Below, piece by piece: positions 13,984-27,638 of a stretch of DNA of 64,000 nt (within the stretch, counting starts at the first letter, position 1; each line of letters starts with the position of its first letter). The notes beneath the pieces are model-generated. The model was not told the DNA's origin. It did no database searches and saw only the letters and a list, made by a program, of their open reading frames with translations. Source of the stretch: Latrodectus hesperus (Eukaryota; Arthropoda; Arachnida; Araneae; Theridiidae); the NCBI GenBank assembly GCA_037975125.1, contig CM075853.1, forward strand, positions 56,333,091 to 56,397,090. Reading direction: 5' to 3'. The translations under genes were made by a program, and so were the position numbers.

Positions 13984-14624
13984 TTCAAACAAACACATTT
14001 GTAACCAATGAATATTTCATTAATTTTTCAATGCAACATCTTTGAAACATACAGTAGTTTTACTTTGTATTTTACTGTAATCAGTAATTGCAACTGCAAT
14101 TCTTAAACTAACGTATAAAAGATGAAATATTCAAGCAATAATAAATAACTTTATTACATTATGCCCATTAAGTTTTTATTATAAATCTCTGAACTCGGTA
14201 ATTATTTAAAGAAATAAATATTATGATTTCTTATGCTATTAAGATATTAAAATACAAAACTACATTTAAATATCACTGTTTAATTTATTGTTGTTTTTTA
14301 AATCTATCAAAATTTATAGCAACATATTATGCTAAAATTATTATGTAGAAAGTTCTAAAACTTCAAAATTATTTCATTAATTCCATGAAATATTCTTAAC
14401 TTCAAAAATATTTTTTAAAGTTTTGATTTTCCTACATGGCAGAATTATGCTCCAGAAATTTTATTCAATTTTCTTGTGGAATGAAATTTATAAATTTACA
14501 CTCTTCTGTAAATGTTCTTTATGAAATTGTGTTTTGAATATTACAGTTTTGCTAAGCTAAATTATATTTATAATTTACAAGTAACAAACTCACTGTACAA
14601 TTAAAAAGTAACTTTAAATTAAAA
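13984..14624. other. AT-rich non-coding spacer
   Basis: Nothing recognisable between the GC-richer block and the retroposon at 14639. Confidence 0.5.
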
Positions 14625-14638
14625 TTTGTTAAAATATT

Positions 14639-14796
14639 GTTGTTGTTGTCGTGTCCTAGATAGTGCCGAAAGTTTTCTGCATGAGATCCGCCAGTTTCGG
14701 GGCCTGGAGGCTGTAAAGAATCTCTTGGGGTGGTCCGCCAAGGTGAAACAAGGATCCAATGATTGCTTGGCAGTCAAAAATATGGTCTGGTGAAAG
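14639..14796 (-). mobile_element. Short retroposon (SINE-like, probably 5'-truncated) with 14-bp target duplication
   Basis: A 158-bp GC-rich insertion bounded by identical 14-bp direct repeats TTTGTTAAAATATT at 14625-14638 and 14797-14810. On the plus strand it starts with GTTGTTGTTGTCGTGTCC, so read on the minus strand it ends in a (CAA)n tail after GGACACGA. A simple-sequence tail plus a target duplication of this length is typical of retroposition by LINE machinery. No tRNA-type promoter boxes are visible, consistent with a 5'-truncated copy. It shares its 3' end motif (CTAG...GACAC..GACAACAACAAC) with the SINE at 62855-63140. Confidence 0.8.
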
Positions 14797-14810
14797 TTTG
14801 TTAAAATATT

Positions 14811-16450
14811 AATGTTGTTAATAGATTAGAATTTTCAATATTTTTTGTGGTAAAATAAGTCTAAATAAAGAAAAGATGTGTTATTTTGAAATTATTTGTA
14901 TAAACTGAAAAATAATTAAAAACCAATATTTCTAATGCTGCTAATTGTCTAAAACTCAAATATATCATTTCGTCGTAGGCTAATAGGCTAATTATTTTAA
15001 TTATTAGTAAATTTATGTTCATAAGCGATTCCTTTGATCTAAAGAATATTAAATGTTTTCTCATTTACGCATCGTTCAACGGAAATGAGCATATCATTTG
15101 TTATTATTACTCTCTAAAAATAATGGACCTCATCAAATAAAGATACCATTATTTTATTAATGGGTAATATACTTTCACATTTAGAGATGTGATTTTTCAA
15201 ACTATCATTATGAAAATCTTTTAATGCAAATGAGGTTATTATTTCTAAAACATTGAGACATCAGTTAATACTTATGCAAATATATTCTTTCTTTTTTGTT
15301 ATTATGAATTTATTTTCAACTTAACAAGATTTTCAGCAACGATTACACTGTCAATTTAAGGAATATATTATTATTATAAATATTTCAATTTAAATAATGA
15401 AGATCATTTGAATTTCTTCATAAAATGTATGGATCAAATAATATTTTGAAATAAACGTTAATCAATACAGTATCAAACTAGAAATTAAATAAAACAAAGC
15501 GAATTTATACTGTGCCGTTTATTTTATTCAGACATCGAAATATCAATTTTTGCAAAACATCAAGTTTTTAACTATCATAACTTTTTTCCAGCGTTGGTAT
15601 AGTATTCTAATTTATTGGTAAAAGCTCTTATAAATTTATAAATGAAGAAAAATATATTTTGAATAAACCTTGCAAATAAACAACATTTTATGTTGTTGGA
15701 CACTCATATCTGAAATTTTCTTTGCACCATCTTAAATATAAACTTAAAATATTTTATTCTCCACGAAACAAACTGCAGCTTTTATTGAAAGTTAATAATT
15801 TTAGATATTTTAAAAAACTCCCTGACGAAGCACAAGGTATGTATTATCTATGACTATTTAATGAATAGAAGTCTTTTCAGTCTACCTCTTCATAGTTTAC
15901 TTGCTAATTGCTTCATTTAAACTCAATGTTAAAGCTCTGTTTCCAATACCTGTAAAGATAAAAACGTTACATTTCTGTTTTAATTAATTTAATTTCAAGT
16001 TTGGTTAATGCTTTTCCTTTTTTCCAGCCGTATGCAAAGACGTCAGTCAACTATTAACGCAACTGTCCTCATAGAAAACCCAACCCAGCAATGATGAATA
16101 GTAGAAAGCATATACAAAAGATATTTATGTTTCTATATTACAAATATTACGAAGAAAAAAGACAAAAATGATATTGAAAACTTTAATATATCCTAAAAAC
16201 TCTTTGAATTGCCACACTTATAAAAACTACTTAATTTACGCTGCATGAAAAAGAGTAGAAGGACATCAGAATTTTTTCAAATAAGAAAAGAATTTTTAAT
16301 TTTTACAAAATAAAATAATTTTATCACAGCACTTATAAAAATTATTAGAAAACTATATCTTATATTATATAATTAAATAACTATATGTGTAACATGATAT
16401 AAAAAAACCCACTTGCTTAAGATAATTAAAAATTAATTTCAACCACATCA
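14811..16450. other. AT-rich non-coding spacer
   Basis: No supported gene. A 67-residue minus-strand frame at 14861-15064 has no motif and is treated as chance. Confidence 0.5.
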
Positions 16451-16452
16451 TA

Positions 16453-17615
16453 CTGTGTGAAAAAAGTAGGACAGTTCTAAATAATGAAAATTAACGTCTT
16501 GTTAATAAGAAATTCTTATGTCATTTGCTTTAGTTACTTCAAAGACTATCTTTGGTATTGAATCATATACTAAGTCTTGAAGTCCGAACACGCCGAACAA
16601 TTATTGATCATTTAAATTCAACATAATTGGATTTTTAGCAGGCCATGGAAAAACCAATTTTAATGCCTTTGACCGCGTGAATCGATGCTCCATATTGTTG
16701 AAATATCCAACCTTTTCTTCTGAGCTCAGCACCATAAGTAAGAAGCTCTGAATTAAAAATTTGAATATAATCTGTATATTTCTGTGTTTCTTTCAGGAAC
16801 ACAAGATTGGTCTTTCCACCGTGCCCAACAGCTATCGAAACCATTAAACTTCCCCTTGCCATATGTCTCGTGGAATAAGTTTCTTTTGTTTACCGAGACA
16901 GTGCCAATAATATTGATAACCATCTGGTCCATCTAAAGTGAATTTTTTTAATCAGAAAAAATAACTGCATTCCATTCAGATCTCCAAGATATTTGATCTT
17001 TCACCCAATATAGCAGGTGCTCAATGTGAGTTTCTTTCAATTTAGGATAGTGTTTTTTTTTTCTTGAATATGAACGTTTCCAATCTTTTCATGTAGTTAT
17101 AATGTACATTTTCTGGTTACTAATGGGATTGCATCTTGGTCTCTTGTGCTTTTATAATTCTTCTACGCCTTTTTTAAGTTCTGTAAGGATTTTCCTTTAA
17201 ACACGTGGTGTCAGTTCTTTAGGTCTCCTAGTCTTTGATTTCGTCTGAATTTAAGATTATTCAAGAGGTGTGCACAAATATATTAAGGGTTTTATTTAAA
17301 CAAAATATACTTTTTTAAAGAAAGACAGTTTAACAAAAACGATGTTTTAAACATATGAAACTGCTACAGATTCCAAAATAATTATATTTTTACAGATGTC
17401 TTTCTACTTTTTTCACAGACCAAAAAAAAAATCCTTAAATATTATTTTATAATATTTCCTTAATGATTGATTAAATTTGTTCACTTAAAATACAAGAAAA
17501 AATAGTTTAATAAAATAAAAAAGAAAATTTACATTTATTGCATAATTATAAAGCACATATATAATATAAAGCACAATTTTTTAAATTTGAGTGTCCTACC
17601 CTTTTTAACACGCAG
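16453..17615 (-). mobile_element. Tc1-like DNA transposon, degenerate
   Basis: A 1,163-bp element. The left end from 16453 reads CTGTGTGAAAAAAGTAGGAC; the right end, read inward from 17615, starts CTGCGTGTTAAAAAGGGTAG and continues to GGACA. The ends are therefore imperfect inverted repeats of roughly 25-30 bp. Both sides are flanked by TA (16451-16452, 17616-17617). The interior holds a minus-strand Tc1 transposase remnant full of stops and frameshifts. Confidence 0.85.
16635..17240 (-). pseudogene. Tc1-type transposase remnant
   Basis: Minus-strand fragments in several frames match the Tc1 transposase layout. Near 17225 is RPKELTPR. Around 16985-16910 lie WRSEWNAVIFSD followed by a segment ending DGPDGYQYYWH, the highly characteristic Tc1 stretch around the first catalytic Asp. 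The longest piece (16862-16635) reads MARGSLMVSIAVGHGGKTN...GWIFQQYGASIHAVK, the region leading to the second catalytic Asp. Family members usually have Asp in the 'QQDNA' motif; here the equivalent is QQYGA, so that Asp is lost. Internal stops occur throughout and no C-terminal 'DLNPIE' motif is seen. Confidence 0.88.
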
Positions 17616-19289
17616 TATATAATAAGTATTTAACGAAGATCTTCCTGTAAAGCAAAATAAGAGTAATTTAAAGAATATATTCTTTTAAATATACAATGAT
17701 TTATATAAACTTCTATTTCAAGCAGATTTTGTGAGGAAAAATGATTCAGTTAAATAATTCCATAAATAAACCATTACATTTTTTCAACATTTTTATACAA
17801 TTAACTCTATTATCTTGATAAAAAAAGTAAAATCTCACAATCATACTACTGAGTAACACTATCAGATTTTTATTTCATTTCTAAATTACGAATAAAATTA
17901 AATTTCAAAAATTAATTTCAGTCAATTAAATTTCATTATTCATCTTAAAGCTTCCCTTGTTTATCCTGCTTTCATTTGAAACAAGCAATAAAAATTATTA
18001 ATTAATTTGTCGGAAAGAAATTCATTTTTTCAAAAAACTTTAAAATACACATTTAAATGTATTAAAGATATACATCTATTTGGGAAATATTGGGTAATTC
18101 AATAGGTACGTATCAAAAAATTTATTCCACTATTACCATGAACCATAACAATTGAAATCATTAAGAGTTTCAAAAGTTAATTTTTCATCTCATTAAATAA
18201 TTCAAATTTAAGTCTATAGCAAAAATAATTAAAGGATAATTTTAGAAATTAATTTCTTCTTTGGGAATCCATATTAGAAAATCTTTTAACATGCATAAGT
18301 ATAAATTACAATTGAAGTTTAATAGTTTTTATTAAATTTAGAGAATATTAAACTAATAAACTAACACTTTTTAATAAAGTAATGTTTTCACAGTAACTCG
18401 TAATCACATATTCCGAAAAAGAAGCTGTCCTCACATTATTACAAAGCAATGTTATAGTCCTATAGAAAAACCCTTAACTTTTTTAATTTAGTTTAATTTT
18501 GAGGTATTTAATGGAAGAGGTGTCCAACAGAAGGTATTATATTTAGTTAATACTAATATGTGAACTACAACAATATATTAAATTTTATAAAACCAATGGG
18601 TATAGTGTGATTAGATATAGGAACCAACATGATTCTTAGACGTATTCTAAAATTATAAATATTAAATAAAAAGCCAACTTCAGGATGATACATATTTTAA
18701 TATCTCATTTAGAATAAATTTATTTCCAAAAACTCTTCTAAAAAGAAACTATTTACAAGAAAAATTTTAATTTGAAATTTAATTTCTTATAGTTAATGAA
18801 ATAAGAAAACACCCTGCTTCACTGCATAACATATTAACACAAACGCTGCTAGAACAGCAAAAATTTATTTTATAATGAAATATCTACTACTTAATTAAAG
18901 TACACTGGATAAAACATATTTAAGATTGCGGATATAGATTTTTTTCAGACATGCATGCCATAATCGAAATAAATTCAAACAAACAAGTTGTACGGAATAA
19001 TTTTTAACAAAACCAATTAAGAAAGAATTTTCAATTGATAAAAATCTAAATATCATCAAAGCACCTGAAACTGATGACCAGTATATGTTCCTTTGTTTAT
19101 TTATTTAAATATATAACAAAGAAATTTTTTTCTTGTAGACAGATTCTTTGTCACTACTTTTTTTGCAATAATTTTCTTTACTGTGCAATAAACAGCAGGA
19201 TATAAAAATAACATGTATTTTTTACAATTTTCTGTTCAACAATTCAATGTAATTAACTTAAATCAATGAATGATGCTCGTTACCGAAGA

Positions 19290-19400
19290 TGTCTTTGTGG
19301 GCCGGCATCCACTACAGAATGCCAGCTTTTCGGGCTGTAACAATTTTGTTTAAAAGTTTGTTTTAGTCAGTTGGGAGTTGCCCTTTAAATTTGGCTATAA
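19290..19400. other. Unclassified GC-richer block
   Basis: Contains GTGGGCCGGCATCCACTAC and GAATGCCAGCTTTTCGGGC, unlike the surrounding AT-rich DNA. No open frame across it, no tRNA boxes and no clear flanking duplications. Probably an old repeat fragment. Confidence 0.35.
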
Positions 19401-20035
19401 AAATGCATGGATTGCGCAAATTTTATAGTTAAATGAATAAAACTTCAACAAATTTCACTACAGTTAAAGTTTAGAATAATAAATTCATAATCACTTATTA
19501 ACTATACAAAAATAAAAATATTTTACAAACTGTTATTAAGAATAGAATCTGTAACAGAATTAAACTTAAAATACGTTGTCCAATACCTAAACAATTATAA
19601 AAATAATGCTCAATTAATAGGATTACAGGAAACTAAAATTGATAAAAGCTTATAATATCAGAACTTTAATTGACTATTTATGCGGATAAATGTTATTTGA
19701 AGGTTATTTACTGTGTCAAAAATATATAAGTACATTTCATAAATACATGGATATTAAATGGAATTGTTTAAAAGATTAAGTTAACTCATAACTATACAAA
19801 ATCAATATCATTTATGTTGACAAAGGTAATTACCACAATCAACAAGAGAATCTTATTTTTTTAATAATTAATGGAAAATGTCTGAAATTTGCTTCACAAT
19901 TATCCCTTAAGTTTGTTTTTTAATTTTTTCTATGATAACTGCAAATCAATTTATCAACAATATAGTAAAATATAAAAAGTTATAAATTTTTTAATGTATA
20001 TTAAATATTGTTAAAGCACTTTTATAGTATCCCCT

Positions 20036-20054
20036 CCTCTCTCTCTCTTTCTCT
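20036..20054. repeat. (CT)n microsatellite
   Basis: Short pyrimidine tract of CT units (CTCCTCTCTCTCTCTTTCTC), one of the few non-TA simple repeats in the window. Confidence 0.7.
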
Positions 20055-23000
20055 GAAGATGTTATTTATCATATCATTTAAGGAATTTTGCGTTTGGAAA
20101 TCATGATGGAAATTCTCATAAAGAATACACAAGGGAAAAACATAAGAAAAAAGTAAACTGATGGAAATGCATTATTATTTGATAATTTTCAAAATCTTTC
20201 CCTTTCTTGATATACTTTACTAAAAATTTAAATTACATAAATTTAAAATTTATTACACAGTCTTTTAAACAGAAATGTATATTAAAAATGTTTTTAACAC
20301 ATTGTTACCATTGTATAGAACTTCTTTGAACAAATACTAAAAAAGGAAACGTCAGCTGTGAAAACTGTTCACATAATATGACATTTTGTTTTCCCTTCGT
20401 ATTAAACGAGTGACATATTCTTAGAAAATGTTTAGCGAAACAAATATTTTTTCTGAAAAATAAAATTTTTGTGGTAGGTGAGTACCTTATTTTTATTAAA
20501 ATATAATAACTTTTTTGGCAAAGTCAGCTTTTTCTTGAAGAAACTCTTCCCATTTTTATAAATACTATTTTTTTATTTTTCGAAGTAAATATATAAAATA
20601 TATTTTTTTAATATTTCTAGCTTTATCTGTGGTTACTGTATTGAATACACATTGATGTTTTTCTAATTTAATTTTGAAAATCAAACATAAATACTCAAAA
20701 TACTTTAAATATTAAATTTTACGTTTTTCAAACGAGTAAAATTACATAATTAATCTAATTTATTTAATTAAAAAGTGGTATTAGTTATAATCCGCAATAA
20801 AAAGAACAAAGGTTTTATTCTTAAGAAACAAAATGTTTTCAGAGTTCGAAATATATTATGTGAATATTTGCCACTAAATTAGTAAATGAAAAAATTTATT
20901 TTTAAATATACGAATACTAAAAATAGTTGAAATTTACTAATTTATGTTAAATGTTTCCTCTTTAAGAGAAAAATAATTATTTACTAAAACTTACTTATTA
21001 TGTAAGCCCTGAAAACAAATATGTTTAATATATATGCAAAGCGATGGAAAAGTCTAAATTTTATTAAAATGTGAATGTGACAAAATTAAATATTATTTTT
21101 AGTAACTTATATTTCTTACTCTTGAAAAGAATTTCGCATATGCAGTCAATTTCTTGTTCCATTACATAAAACAAATGAGAGTATCAGTAGGCAGTAGGTA
21201 TTGATAAAGTAAGTGCTCGTTTTTATCAATCTTTAATTTATAAACTAATAAGCACTTTTTGACACTAATAGTTAAATAGAAATTTCTTTTAATAACTACT
21301 GCATTAATCTGTGAAAAAATTCAAGCATATGCTTCATATAAATTTCTGTGTTTGATCAGATATAACAAATTATTATCAGGAGTATTCTGATTAGTATATT
21401 TCATAGATTTTTTTAATTAAAAACATATTAAATTTCTATATTTCATCAAATAAGAACAGATAGGAATATTTATTAATTAGAAGTACTCATTTGAAATAAT
21501 GGATACATATCTCTACTTTACCTCAGTATGTACTCAGTTCTATAAGAAATTATATGAATATAGGGAAAAATATAGTAAAATATTCATGCCAATGAATTTA
21601 TTCCTGTTTATCATATTATGCATTTAGGACTTTTGCATTTTTTTAATAAAAACTAATTTAGCCCTTTGTATCAGCTAAAATGTAACTAAAAATCCAAAGC
21701 AATTAACTTGTATAGTATTTTCTAAACATATATATGATTTGAAAGAGCTGTAAACCATAATATAAAATCAATTTGCCATATTTTTTTTAAAAAATATTCA
21801 AGAAACAGAAGAGAAACATGGGATGTATAAACCTTTTCTGAAAAATATTTTAAGATCATGTTACAGTTTGTCTTCTGCGTAAGTAAATATATTTTTGAAA
21901 CCTAAATCTCCTAAATTAAAAGAATTTAATGCTGAATTATTTTATATTAAAGTGTTTAAAAAACTTATTTATTTTGAGTCAAAATATTTAAGGAAATATT
22001 ATAATAGAGACAAAAAATATTTATTGAATAGACATTTGAATATATAAATCTAAATTTGTCTCTTCAAACATTTAAAAATGCCATCAGTTTTGTTATAATA
22101 TATTTAGGTTTATGAGAAAATAAGAATTTATTTAAGACACAAATTTAAGATTCTTATGCATTCTTGCTACACAAATATTTGATTTTATAATGTTTTCAAA
22201 AATTATAGTAGTTTCATTTATCCTAATGTCTTTTTTTTAATTTTTGAACAAATCATGATTTGGATACATAGCATAATATAATTAAAAGCAATATAAAGTG
22301 AAAAATTCATCATTTTAAAATATTAGTATGATAGATCTCTATTGGATAACATTTTGCTACTGCTTCAACCAATCTTTATCCCAGACAAATTTAAAATGTT
22401 TAATATCCTATTAAAAATTCAACTAATAAATTTTGGAAACTTTCGTAAAATACTTCCAGCATACATTTTCTAGCTTCTAGTATCATTAATCTAAATTTAT
22501 ACAATGATCTCACTAAAGAATTTAGGTTAATATAGAAGATACTTAAGCAAAATTTATATTTAAAATAAAACACCTTAAAATGAAGATAACTTATCAAAAA
22601 CACTTACAATGGTAGAGTAACACTTTTAGTTGAATATGATAATTTTTCTATATGAAAAACATTTCACAAACAAAAAGTTTTAAAATATTTCATTATTTTT
22701 TAATCGCACACTACTTCTACTTTTTTCTGCCTGAAAATAATACTGTGGAAAAATACATTACTGTCTATATAACATTTTTTTATAATATGCCTAAAACTTT
22801 ACTTGAATAAAACAAATATAGAGATTTTCCACAAAATACTTTTAAGAATTAATTGAAAAATTTAGTTGAAAAAATTTCTTCATAATTCTTTGGTTTCTTG
22901 ATTCATAACAATAAAAGCAATTAAAATGCAATTATCGTCAAACCAAACTATTTTCATTTTGCTAAAATTTGTATCTATGGAAGAATTACCTCGCAAAATT

Positions 23001-26000
23001 CATTTTTTGAAAATGGCTTTGAATATTTTCAGGATTTTTTAATGTTTTTTCTCAAGATAATTTTAAGCTTATCCATTAAATTCTTCCCAGAAATTTCAAC
23101 TATTTCCCTGGAATTATATTCTCTTAATAGCGTCATTCAAAGTGCATTATCTTTTTTCAGTCATTTTCTTCCTTTAAAAGTGCACAAATGTTCTTTCACG
23201 CATAATCACTTCTGAAGATTTCTTTCGCTTTATGGTTGTTTGTTTCATTCCCTTTTACATGAAATATTTTTCTTTCTCAAAGACAAGAAATGACTTACGT
23301 TACAAAAAAAACCCAAAATAACTCAACCAAGGGGAAGAAAAAATTATTCATTGTTCAATTATTTTTGGAAATAGAAAGGGATTTAAAATGAAGAAAATGG
23401 AATATTTTTATTAAAGTATGTATAATGTAATATGAAATATTTTTCAATAATTAGTCACATCACTTTATTTAAATATGTTAATAACAATGAATAAAACTCT
23501 GAAATATTTTAAACAGATTTTACTATTCAAATATATTTGCTTGAATAGTATACAAAAAAAAAAATTAAAAGAATCTTGAAAATAAGAAAATCTGAACTGT
23601 GCCATGAAATATTTTTACTTTATAATATTTGAATTAATATTTCATTTAGGTTAAAAATATCATGTGGTGTCATATATCATCAATATCTTATCAGTGTACA
23701 ATATGTGGATCAACATGATTACACACATGCAAATTCTTTATTGTCCAAATCAATAACAATATTGATACGAGATATTAAATCCTCTTTTAATTTATAAACT
23801 TGCATAAAGAATTTTAGTCAAAGATAACTCAATTATTTAATTTCATTATGATTGATAAGAATTCTTCAATCCTAAATGAGCTATCACGACAAAAAGGTAT
23901 TATTATTAAATTCGCAAACATCTATAAAGGCATTAATATTTATAGACTGAAAATAAAAAATGATAACATTTGACTTAATGTGTATATAAAACCATTATCA
24001 AAAGAGTTATGATTATCTAAACTAGATTTTAATTAATGCAGATATTTATTCAACATTTGGTTAATTTTATCGAATGAAAATATATTATTTGATAAAATTT
24101 ATTGTAAAATTCATTTTATCTCTTAAAATGATTTGCAAAAATTAAATAGATTTCATCAAGCTTTCTATTGTATTTTACCTAAACAATTTTATGAAAAATT
24201 AAAACATAAATACATTAATTTAATCAAGATAATAATTTTTCTTATTTTACAATTGTGTATTACTGCTTATCTGATAAGATTTTTAATTTCGACTCGAATT
24301 TCATAATAGACAAAAAATTTTAATGTGAGCAAAATCATTACGTTTAGTTTTTTCTAGATAACTTTTCTTTAATTTTTACAATAACTTTATTTAGATAATT
24401 ACTTAATTGACACTTTATCACGTATTACAGTAATTTCTAAAGTATATTTGCATAATATTACAAAAATACTGCATACAATTACGAATGCATCTATAGCTTT
24501 AACTATGTACCAAAATTTGTATTTGAAACTAATTTTGCCTTTGAAGTCTTACAAATTTATAAATTTAATATTAATTCTGCAACAATTTCTCAAAAAGCTA
24601 TATAGAAGTTGGAAATATTCCAAAAAACTTTACCCTTGTAATCAGTCACGAACAAAAATATCCCAAAAGGCTCAAATCTTTAGATACAATAGTTGATCAG
24701 GGTAACTATGCTGTCTTTTCAAATACTTGGGAAATATAAACACGTATTGTATCTTTCTAAAAGTTCAGAGGATTGAAAGGGAAAGAGAATTACCATCGCA
24801 CGTGATTCAAAGAAACTCGTGCTTATGCATAAAAATTTTGTAGTGCTCCTAAATTTAAATTTGCATGAAAACTATACATAATAGTAAAGTTTTATAAAAT
24901 AGTTCACTAAATGAATCAATTTAAAATTAGTATAAATATGTATAGCTACTTAATAAAGGATAAAATTTATAACCAAATAAATGCAATTAATTACCTATAA
25001 ATATTTCTTGATTATTTGAATGGATATATTGAGAAAATATCAAAGATTTATTATTAAGTCTCAAAAAATCTCAAACTTTTTTTGAATAACATATAATTTC
25101 TTTTACTTCTATAGGCTTCGTAATTATATATGATTCACTTTATATGAATTAATTTAAATCTTTATCAATATTTTTGGTCTCTCATCTTAGAATTATATAT
25201 ATAAATCACCCATAGTTTTATCAAAATATTTTTTTCTAAATTTAAATTAGTTTCAGATTTATATTAATATAAGTTGTAATATTAAAATGTGGTAATTCGA
25301 TTTTTGTTTCAACTGTAAACATATCTACGAACATTTAAAAAAATACTTTACGAAAACAACATATATCTAATCACGTGTATCCGTTTGTTTTTATCGTGTT
25401 TTCATATATTTATTTTCATGTAATTTTTTGATCATATAATTGTTTTGCATATGTTTTAGTACTTTTTATCTTGTTCTATAAGAATAGAAAATAAATTAAA
25501 TAAAATTGATTTATTTACAAAATTTATAACAGGAATTGCTTATTTTATTAATTCAATAGAACGTTCATTTAAAGAAATCTAATAGTAAACTTACATTCAT
25601 TTGTATAAATAATGCTGTTATCAAAGCTCTCACTTTGTATTTTACTTTGTGTTGAAAGATGTATTTATTTCATAATGCAAATAACTATTGTACTTTCTAT
25701 ACTTTCCATAATAATGACTTGTTTTACAAATTTAATAAGTCCTAGTTGAGTCACAATTTTTTGAGTTAAGATGATTACCAGTTTTGAAAAAAATATCTAT
25801 TGCTGAAAGTTTTTAAATATTTAACATGCGACATAGAGTTTTGTTGACATATTTAAAAATTATCTGCGTAAATCGTGTTTTCGAATAAACATTTTATCAA
25901 ATAAACAAAAAATTTATCTTTAAAGTCTATTCCTTATTCTTTTTTTGACAAATACTAATTTGTATCTTTTTATCTTCAATTTTTATTAATATAGAAACTG

Positions 26001-26399
26001 CTACAATGCAAGCATAATTTTGAAATAAAGCCTCAAAAGACGTAAAATATACTGGTTGCCAGAGTATAGCTACATAACATGCATTTCTGTTAACAGAAAA
26101 ATGAAATATTCACACACAAATGCATTTGAATTTTAAACAAGATAAGAAATTTTTAACAATAAGATAATAGATATTAGGTAAAACGACAGAAATTTATTAA
26201 TTTATTTATCGAATATTTTATTAACTCTAAAAACACAAATATATATGAAAATATATCATAATTAAACAGAAACTTTTCTTCATGAAAAAATTTAAAGCTA
26301 TTTACAAATTGAAAATAGAAAAATTTGATACTCACTATTAAAATTTCTACTCCAGAATGAAATTCAAATAACAAATTGATTCTAATTAGACAAATGAGT

Positions 26400-27366
26400 C
26401 CTCAAGAGATGGGACATATTCAAGTAACAAGTGTCGTAGTACAAATGACATGGGAGCCAAAAGGAAACATAAATTTTGGTTATTAGTACAGCAATAATGC
26501 CTTTCGGTAATTATGTTTAAAAAAAAGAAATGAAATCAATAAAATTCATTAACAATGGCCATAAGTATGTAAGAAAGGAAAGTCATGCAAAAGTGTGTGT
26601 GGTACCTGAAGACTGCATCAGAAACGCTGGTTTTACATTCCACTGTCCTTTTTCCCTTGGGATGTAAAACGCTTATTCCCTTTGTTTTTTTGTGTGTCTA
26701 ATCAAGGTTAAGAGGAGAGAATTTAGACCTATCACTGCAGATATAAGAGGGTCATCAGAATCAAAAAGGAACCAATAAAAAGATGTAGAAGGTAACTAAA
26801 AGTCAAAAAAATAGAGGAATAAACGTCCTTCAAAGAGGGAATGAGAATTGAAAGCTGCATCTCAAAAGAGGGAAGGAATCCAATATTACACAGTGCATCC
26901 TCATAGAGCAAAATGAGGGAAACTGAAAGATTCAAATTGTAAATGGAGAACAACTGCCCGGAACATAGATGTAAGAAGGCTGCTAAGAAACTGAGAGAGC
27001 TCTAACAAGTGGAAACCTTGTCTTGATTTACCTAATTGGAGCTATAAGATGTCCGACAAAAAGAGGACGGAAAAAAGCAGAGATGACTTTAACAGAAGAT
27101 AAAATTTTATGTACAAACAATTATCCTATTGGGTGAGTCTATTAATCTCTTCCTCTTTACTTTGGCCCATTACTGTTTTGTAACTACGGAACTCATGCTA
27201 AATTAAATAATAATCAAGAATGTTATTACCTATAATATGTAATTAATTGTGTTAAATTGGTTAATAAAACTATTTTTTTTTATATTTAACTTTTATGCTG
27301 CTGTAAATGTAGTGAATAGTTCCTCTGCACATCTTTTATCTTACTAAATCTTAATTATTAACTCAG
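26400..27366. other. Moderate-GC stretch upstream of the candidate exon
   Basis: Base composition is visibly less AT-rich than the flanks between about 26400 and 27160, with purine-rich runs and no convincing open frame. It could be upstream regulatory DNA or an untranslated exon of the gene whose coding starts at 27411, or an old repeat. The last 40 bp form a plausible 3' splice site: a T-rich tract with TTACTAAAT and TTAATTAT and an AG at 27365-27366. Confidence 0.35.
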
Positions 27367-27410
27367 GTTTTTGACGTGACTGCAAGATCCATTCAAAGCA
27401 CGCAAGCAAC

Positions 27411-27638
27411 ATGTGCATATTCTTAACTGTTTTGACGCTATCTACTGGACATCCTAGCATTTGGAGTCCCTTACGGGATAAATATGTATCGACGGGATAC
27501 GTTTATTGCCCAGACGACGAGGATGAAATACCACTCTGTACACGACTGGTATGGAATAAAATGTCGATACGGAGATACGATAAACCGGCAGCGCCAGTAT
27601 GGCAGAAATTTACCTCAATCGAAAAGGAAAATGTATCA
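27411..27638 (+). CDS. Candidate first coding exon of an unidentified, possibly secreted, protein
   Basis: An ATG at 27411 opens a 76-codon frame ending exactly at a good 5' splice site (TCA|GTAAGA, GT at 27639-27640, phase 0). A 3' splice site (ACTCAG, AG at 27365-27366) would give an exon of 27367-27638 with 44 nt of 5' UTR. An in-frame TGA at 27372 supports this ATG as the start. Codons are mixed and GC is near 45%, against roughly 25% around it. The protein starts MCIFLTVLTLSTG, a short hydrophobic stretch that could be a signal peptide. Then come two cysteines nine residues apart (CPDDEDEIPLC), a dibasic RR (SIRRYD) and a charged tail. I do not recognise the family. The features suit a secreted peptide precursor or a receptor N-terminus, but that is inference. 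Later exons are not identified in the window. Confidence 0.5.

Larger units (their letters stand above)
17618..26399. other. Long AT-rich non-coding spacer
   Basis: About 8.8 kb with no supported gene. Contents noted are a GC-richer block (19290-19400), a CT-rich microsatellite (20036-20054), and chance open frames such as 22400-22603 minus, 24448-24696 plus and 26174-26374 minus, which have Lys/Asn/Ile/Phe-rich composition and no motif. Confidence 0.5.

Noticed and set aside
24448..24696. 82-codon plus-strand frame as a small protein
   Set aside because: Low-complexity Leu/Ile/Lys/Tyr composition, no recognisable domain, no conserved context.
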